From: Bacteroidales bacterium
GTDB lineage: Bacteria > Bacteroidota > Bacteroidia > Bacteroidales > P3
NCBI GenBank assembly: GCA_017618625.1
Contig: JAFZTV010000058.1
Span: 25,927 to 89,926, forward strand
DNA: 64,000 bases
Direction of reading: 5' to 3'
The notes under the pieces are model-generated. The model saw nothing but the letters and a program-made list of their open reading frames with translations, did not search any database and was not told the origin of the DNA. The stretch's first letter is position 1; each line of letters opens with the position of its first letter. A program made the translations under genes and the position numbers. This document shows, piece by piece, positions 62,303 through 64,000 of the stretch.

Positions 62303-62899
62303 ATGACAAATCACATTCAAAAAATACGCACAGCGTCGCTGGTGGGGCTTTACTGCTCGATGGCGCTGGTGGCCGCGGTTGTGGCATTGAACTATTTCTC
62401 CCATTGGAGAGTGACCGGCGTTTCGCTGGCGATGCAGCGATCCATGCTAGTGTGCGGCACCGTGCTGGCCGTGCTCGTCACCGCTGTTGCGTTGCTCACC
62501 ATACGGCGTTTCACTCCAAAGATACGCCAACTCGACGACACCGAGCGCAAGCTGAAACTCTATGCCGGCAATATGGCGCGGCTCTACTATTCTGTCCTCG
62601 GCACGGTGATTATAGAATGTGTTTTCGTCATAGTTTCAGGCAACACCATACTGATAATGGTGACGCTTCTGCTGGTGATGATGCTATTCCTCGCCTACCC
62701 CAACATGTATAAAATCAAGGTTGACTTAGGTCTCGACGACGACACCATGAAGCAGCTTTTCGGCGACAAATACATCAGCGAGAAGAAAGAATGGGACGAA
62801 CGCCCCATAGCATGCGTGGAGTTGGGCAAAGACGAGCCGGAAAGCGACGACGAGGAAGAAAAGGCGGACGAGGAAGAAACGAAAGAATGTCAACAATAG
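62303..62899 (+). CDS. Small membrane protein of unknown function
   Basis: The 198-residue protein has four predicted membrane helices in two pairs (about residues 14-34 and 47-67, and about 95-115 and 115-135), a short cytoplasmic helix, and an acidic, lysine-rich tail (EPESDDEEEKADEEETKE). I do not recognise a domain. It overlaps the mnmE start by 13 bp, so the two are probably co-translated, but no functional link is visible. Confidence 0.7.
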   Translation: MTNHIQKIRTASLVGLYCSMALVAAVVALNYFSHWRVTGVSLAMQRSMLVCGTVLAVLVTAVALLTIRRFTPKIRQLDDTERKLKLYAGNMARLYYSVLGTVIIECVFVIVSGNTILIMVTLLLVMMLFLAYPNMYKIKVDLGLDDDTMKQLFGDKYISEKKEWDERPIACVELGKDEPESDDEEEKADEEETKECQQ

Positions 62900-64000
62900 C
62901 AGCCATATCGACGCCAGCGGGTGTGGGCGGCATAGCCCTGGTTCGACTCTCGGGAGCTGAAGCCAAGCCCATAGCCGAGCGTTTCGTCAAGCCGCTCTCC
63001 GACCATCAGGCAATATATTCCCCTTTTGTCGCCGACGGCGAGACCGTTGACGAGGTTGTGGCAACGCTGTTCAAGGAGCCCCACTCATACACAGGCGACG
63101 ATGTTGTGGAAATCGCCTGCCACGGCTCGATATACATCCAGCAGGCAATACTGCAAAAAATCATAGCGGCGGGCGCTCGTATGGCAGAACCGGGAGAGTT
63201 CACCCGACGCGCCTTCATCAACGGACGCCTCAACCTGTCGCAGGCAGAAGCGGTAGCCGACCTCATAAACTCGACATCGCAAGCCTCAAACCAGCTGGCT
63301 ATGAGCCAACTGCGTGGCGGCTATCAGCAGAAACTCAAAGAGATGCGGCAGGAGCTGCTCGACCTCACCGCACTGTTAGAACTTGAACTCGACTTCAGCC
63401 AGGAAGATGTGGAGTTTGCCGACCGTAGCCGTCTTCTATCGCTGACCGAGAACATAGAAAGCGAAGCCACACGGCTGGTGGAGAGTTTCCGCACAGGCAA
63501 CGCCGTGAAGAACGGCATACGCGTCGCCATAGTCGGAGAGCCCAATGTCGGCAAGAGTTCGCTCCTCAACGCACTACTTGACGACGACCGCGCCATAGTG
63601 AGCAACATTCCCGGCACCACCCGAGACACCGTCGAAGACACCATAACCATCGACGGACTCCTCATACGCTTTATCGACACCGCCGGCATACGCCACACGG
63701 ACAACCCCATAGAACAGGCAGGCATCGACAGAAGCCTGAAAGCGGCAAAGGAAGCCGACGTGATGATATATGTAGTGGAAGCATCCAATGACTGTCTTAA
63801 CAATCAGATTGTTCCTGAGATTCAAGGCACAACCATTGTGGCGATCAACAAGTGCGACATCATCGACCATATCAACACTTCAACGCCCCAACACCTCAAC
63901 ATTTCGGCCAAGACCGGCATGGGGCTTGACGAACTGAAGCAGGCCATCGTAGCACCCTTCAAAGAGACCGGCGACGGTGCGACGTTGAGCAACCTGCGTC
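62887..64000 (+). CDS. mnmE: tRNA modification GTPase MnmE (3'-truncated by window edge)
   Basis: The start is the ATG at 62887 (MSTIAAISTPAGVGGIALVR). The frame stays open to the last base, so the C-terminus lies outside. The N-terminal TrmE domain is followed by the G domain with G1 GEPNVGKSS, G2 GTTRDT, G3 DTAG and G4 NKCD. With MnmG it modifies wobble U34 in several tRNAs. The reading frame overlaps the preceding membrane-protein gene by 13 bp. Confidence 0.96.
   Translation, partial: MSTIAAISTPAGVGGIALVRLSGAEAKPIAERFVKPLSDHQAIYSPFVADGETVDEVVATLFKEPHSYTGDDVVEIACHGSIYIQQAILQKIIAAGARMAEPGEFTRRAFINGRLNLSQAEAVADLINSTSQASNQLAMSQLRGGYQQKLKEMRQELLDLTALLELELDFSQEDVEFADRSRLLSLTENIESEATRLVESFRTGNAVKNGIRVAIVGEPNVGKSSLLNALLDDDRAIVSNIPGTTRDTVEDTITIDGLLIRFIDTAGIRHTDNPIEQAGIDRSLKAAKEADVMIYVVEASNDCLNNQIVPEIQGTTIVAINKCDIIDHINTSTPQHLNISAKTGMGLDELKQAIVAPFKETGDGATLSNLR

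Overview
The window is a 64 kb piece of a Bacteroidota chromosome, most likely Bacteroidales. The evidence is lineage-typical: repeated -7 boxes of the form TAnnTTTG, a type IX secretion (T9SS) C-terminal sorting domain, FISUMP, DUF3667 and PBP1-LysM proteins, a DPP-IV exopeptidase and LPS genes. It is a Gram-negative organism. No rRNA, CRISPR array, prophage or intact insertion sequence was seen. The window opens inside priA and closes inside mnmE.

Layout. 1-7.7 kb: priA (3' part), two small outer-membrane barrels, DPP-IV, tRNA-Ser(CGA), a Nif3 protein and a zinc-ribbon coiled-coil protein. 7.8-16 kb: hutH, rfbA, a lone OppB-type permease, tsaB, an RsiV-like lipoprotein, a LolA-like protein, folE, rlmI and a 50-residue YqaE/Pmp3 membrane peptide. 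16.4-18.9 kb: membrane pyrophosphatase hppA. 19-25.3 kb: a minus-strand operon of porin, imelysin, di-heme oxidoreductase and the CcsBA cytochrome c synthase. 25.5-31 kb: two cobalamin riboswitches, one before a T9SS-exported protein with repeated domains and one before a CoA-transferase, with marC between. 31-38 kb: an hppA 3' remnant, DUF3667, luxS, a SUMF lipoprotein pair, elbB, a methionine gamma-lyase-like gene and sufS. 38.5-43.8 kb: a glycosyltransferase, a heptose-nucleotide cluster (gmhA, hddC-like, gmhB) and a thioredoxin-fold protein. 43.9-54 kb: htpG, then a minus-strand run of PBP1-LysM, lpxC, lpxA, queC, queD, queE, queF and FISUMP, with guaA upstream. 54.5-64 kb: an M3 peptidase, an AAA ATPase interrupted near its end by a TGA codon, fba, uvrA, a small membrane protein and mnmE.

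The most unusual content is non-coding. Three loci (5168-5354, 31268-31311, 54102-54222) are built from degenerate tandem units of exactly 11 bp. Two of them follow a related dispersed repeat of about 200 bp, and one runs directly into a 3' fragment of a second hppA. A separate 20-bp element with two mutually exclusive hairpins (core GTGCGTGCCCGCACAGGGCA) occurs just before uvrA, twice in frame inside uvrA, and in the leader between a B12 riboswitch and its CoA-transferase gene. Three palindromes spaced exactly 33 bp apart lie upstream of the AAA ATPase. Many spacers consist of a few iterated short words.

All calls come from reading the sequence and recalling family motifs. No database search or folding computation was run.
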